This document shows, piece after piece, positions 62,596-64,000 of a DNA stretch of 64,000 nt. How positions within the stretch are numbered: the first letter of the stretch is position 1; every line of letters begins with the position of its first letter. Under the pieces are notes generated by a model that was given only the letters and a program-made list of their open reading frames with translations, made no database searches and was not told the origin of the DNA. The stretch lies in assembly GCA_900540855.1 (NCBI GenBank), contig UQHK01000002.1, forward strand, positions 62,001 through 126,000, written 5' to 3'. A program made the position numbers and the translations under genes. Source of the stretch: an uncultured Collinsella sp. GTDB taxonomy: Bacteria > Actinomycetota > Coriobacteriia > Coriobacteriales > Coriobacteriaceae.

Positions 62596-63247
62596 CGTGC
62601 CTCGACCGAGGTTCGAATCCATGCGGTGTTGCCATAAAAGAAAAGCCCCCGTTGCCGGAGGCTTTCAATTTCAATTGGTGCGGCGTATAGGATTCCGCGC
62701 ATCCGCTCCGCGGATCCGCGCCGGCTTCGCCCGCCTGCCGGCGTGCTCGCCCGCTCGCTACGGACGCTCCGCGTCCGCTTCACGCTCGCGCCTCGACCGA
62801 GGTTCGAATCCCTGTCTGGTCTCCAAAAAAGAAAAGCCCCCGTTGCCGGAGGCTTCAAGTTCAATTGGTGCGGCGTATAGGATTCCGCGCATCCGCTTCG
62901 CGGATCCGCACCGGCTTCGCCCGCCTGCCGGCGGACTCGCCCGCGGGCTAAAAACGCTCCGCGTTTTCTTGACGCCCGCGCCTCGACCGAGGTTCGAATC
63001 CATGCGGCGTCCGCCTAAAAGAAAAGCCCCCGTTGCCGGAGGCTTTCAATTTCAATTGGTGCGGCGTATAGGATTCCGCGCATCCGCTTCGCGGATCCGC
63101 ACCGGCTTCGCCCGCCTGCCGGCGGACTCGCCCGCGGGCTAAAAACGCTCCGCGTTTTCTTGACGCCCGCGCCTCGACCGAGGTTCGAATCCATGCGGCG
63201 TCCGCCTAAAAGAAAAGCCCCCGTTGCCGGAGGCTTTCAATTTCAAT
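62596..63247 (-). repeat. tRNA-Arg 3'-end chimeric repeat array 2
   Basis: Three full tandem units (62676-62865, 62866-63056, 63057-63247; 190-191 bp each) and a partial one (62596-62675) downstream of tRNA-Arg copy 3. The last two are nearly identical. The first has a changed body with compensated stem bases: GGACGC-TCC-GCGTCC in place of AAACGC-TCC-GCGTTT. The far edge after GAGGTTCGAATCC varies: ATGCGGTGTTGCCA, CTGTCTGGTCTCCA, ATGCGGCGTCCGCC. Short ORFs across these units are artefacts. Confidence 0.88.
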
Positions 63248-63324
63248 TGGTGCGGCGTATAGGATTCGAACCTATGACGTTCTGATTCGTAGTCAGACCC
63301 TCTATCCAGCTGAGGTAACGCCGC
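63248..63324 (-). tRNA. tRNA-Arg (anticodon ACG), copy 3
   Basis: Same 77 nt sequence as copies 1 and 2. The promoter on the minus strand is TTGACT at 63365-63360, N18, TTTATA at 63341-63336. Three chimeric units follow it. Confidence 0.96.
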
Positions 63325-63335
63325 AGCGCAAGACA

Positions 63336-63365
63336 TATAAAACCACTTTAGTTCGTTAGAGTCAA
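63336..63365 (-). promoter_or_regulatory. Promoter of tRNA-Arg copy 3
   Basis: TTGACT, 18 bp, TTTATA on the minus strand. It differs from the promoters of copies 1 and 2 in both hexamers. Confidence 0.7.
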
Positions 63366-63404
63366 GCAAAAACTCAAACTTTTTTTCGCGCGAGCCGCAA
63401 TTTG

Positions 63405-63782
63405 TCACGCTGCACCACAAGCATCAGCGCTTCTCGTGCGATCGATTGGCTTTTCGATCACATCGAACCCGGCGCCAAACTCCCCCAGAAGCGACCGCAC
63501 CCGTTGGGCACAGTCGTAGTCGGCAAACGAGATGCTCAGCATTTGGGCCACCTGATTAGAAGTTCCAACGCCATAGAAGTGCTCAAGGACAACAAGCGCC
63601 TCATGCGCCACAAACGTCTCAACCACATGCGGCGACTCCTCGTAGCACCATTGGGTCAACGGACCCTCGCTCGTCTGTCGAACCACCAGGCCACCCATGC
63701 CAGACGGCTCACACGTCACAAGCAGGTACTCCCCGCCCTCGTCGCTCTCAAACAAAACCACCCGCTCATCAAACAGCTCCAT
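63405..63782 (-). CDS. Small hypothetical protein
   Basis: 125 residues, not recognised. It is acidic, begins MELFDERVVLFESDEGGEYL, and has no signal peptide or membrane helix. The predicted mix of strands and helices (VVETFVAHEALVVLEHFYGV) suggests a small folded cytoplasmic protein. AAGGGG precedes the ATG at 63782, which supports it as a real gene. Confidence 0.6.
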   Translation of the reverse strand: MELFDERVVLFESDEGGEYLLVTCEPSGMGGLVVRQTSEGPLTQWCYEESPHVVETFVAHEALVVLEHFYGVGTSNQVAQMLSISFADYDCAQRVRSLLGEFGAGFDVIEKPIDRTRSADACGAA

Positions 63783-63906
63783 CGCGTCCCCTTTCTCTCG
63801 CTTCTATCTAAGAAAAGCATAGCAGGTGGATGGCTGAATACAGAACATTTGTTCGTGTGTATTCTATTGAGCTGTCCGCACGATATGGTAAGGCCCTGCG
63901 CACAAA

Positions 63907-63933
63907 AAAGGCGCCCCGGAAAGGAGCGCCCTT
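63907..63933 (-). terminator. Terminator of the gene entering from the right edge
   Basis: On the minus strand GGGCGCTCC pairs with GGGGCGCC, followed by TTTTTT. It lies 23 bp past the stop codon of the partial gene. Confidence 0.85.
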
Positions 63934-63955
63934 GCAAATCGCCTATGCAGCAAAC

Positions 63956-64000
63956 CTACGCGACCGGCTCGATCTTCTCGAGGCCGCCCATGTAGGGACG
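63956..64000 (-). CDS. Partial gene, C-terminus only
   Basis: The last 14 codons of a minus-strand gene are visible, reading RPYMGGLEKIEPVA and then TAG. A good terminator follows, which supports a real gene end. Too little is present to name it. Confidence 0.55.
   Translation of the reverse strand, partial: RPYMGGLEKIEPVA

Noticed and set aside
61986..63142. Short Arg/Pro-rich open frames across the tRNA-linked units
   Set aside because: They arise from reading the repeats and tRNA T-arms in frame. They have no ribosome sites and repeat the same peptide text.
61921..63247. Tandem repeats resembling a CRISPR array
   Set aside because: The ~190 bp period, the tRNA-derived ends and the terminators inside each unit do not fit short repeats with unique spacers, and no cas genes are present.
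62009..63247. Extra tRNA-Arg genes at each chimeric unit
   Set aside because: Only the last ~20 nt match the tRNA. The anticodon and D arms are missing, so these are not functional tRNAs.

Overview
The window looks like chromosome of a Coriobacteriia actinobacterium, most likely Collinsella or a close relative. The signs are high GC, Collinsella-like proteins (a lar locus with LarA, a tandem pair of YhgE/Pip membrane proteins, Feo with a Cys-rich partner) and intergenic spaces full of long palindromes. This is an inference from gene content; no rRNA gene is present to confirm it. No phage, CRISPR array or intact insertion sequence was found.

Layout. 1-3.9 kb: LacI and GntR/FCD regulators, an AlbA_2-type regulator with a repeated dyad operator, and a decayed GntR gene. 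3.9-5.9 kb: an old-yellow-enzyme/FAD oxidoreductase. 6.1-14.4 kb: a full high-affinity K+ system, kdpFABC divergent from kdpDE, bracketed by two direct copies of a ~120 bp palindromic repeat. 14.5-18 kb: ferrous iron uptake (two FeoA, FeoB, a Cys-rich partner) with iron-box-like dyads. 18-25.3 kb: an HPr-like protein carrying Asp instead of Ser46, a ~220 bp MITE-like element, an APC permease, and an ebgAC beta-galactosidase operon with three identical LacI operators and its divergent LacI gene. 25.3-28.3 kb: a tandem hairpin array, aspS, serB. 28.3-33 kb: nickel-pincer lactate racemase genes (larB, larC, a TetR regulator; convergent larD and larA). 33.5-37.9 kb: ppc and hisS. 38.2-41.4 kb: a deleted MFS gene, an M20 amidohydrolase, an EamA permease. 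41.8-46.8 kb: two YhgE/Pip proteins. 47.1-49.2 kb: htpG. 49.4-52 kb: a GNAT enzyme and a Wzz/BY-kinase/PHP-phosphatase polysaccharide control module. 52.2-57.3 kb: two two-component systems and an unaccompanied pstB. 57.5-58.9 kb: a D,D-carboxypeptidase. 59-64 kb: tRNA-Ser(GCU), an 813-residue TPR-like protein of unknown function, three tRNA-Arg(ACG) genes and a small unknown protein.

The most unusual content is not protein coding. (1) Behind tRNA-Ser and two of the three tRNA-Arg genes lie tandem ~190 bp units. Each replaces the 5' part of the neighbouring tRNA with a conserved multi-hairpin body, but keeps that tRNA's own 3' end with CCA and its terminator. (2) Two nested palindromes lie exactly 21 nt after the stop codons of larD and ppc. 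They share a core, but each has its own unrelated, perfect 29 bp outer arms. (3) A second repeat family does the reverse, with conserved arms and a variable centre, after the yhgE operon and htpG. These look like structured or mobile noncoding families worth a genome-wide search.
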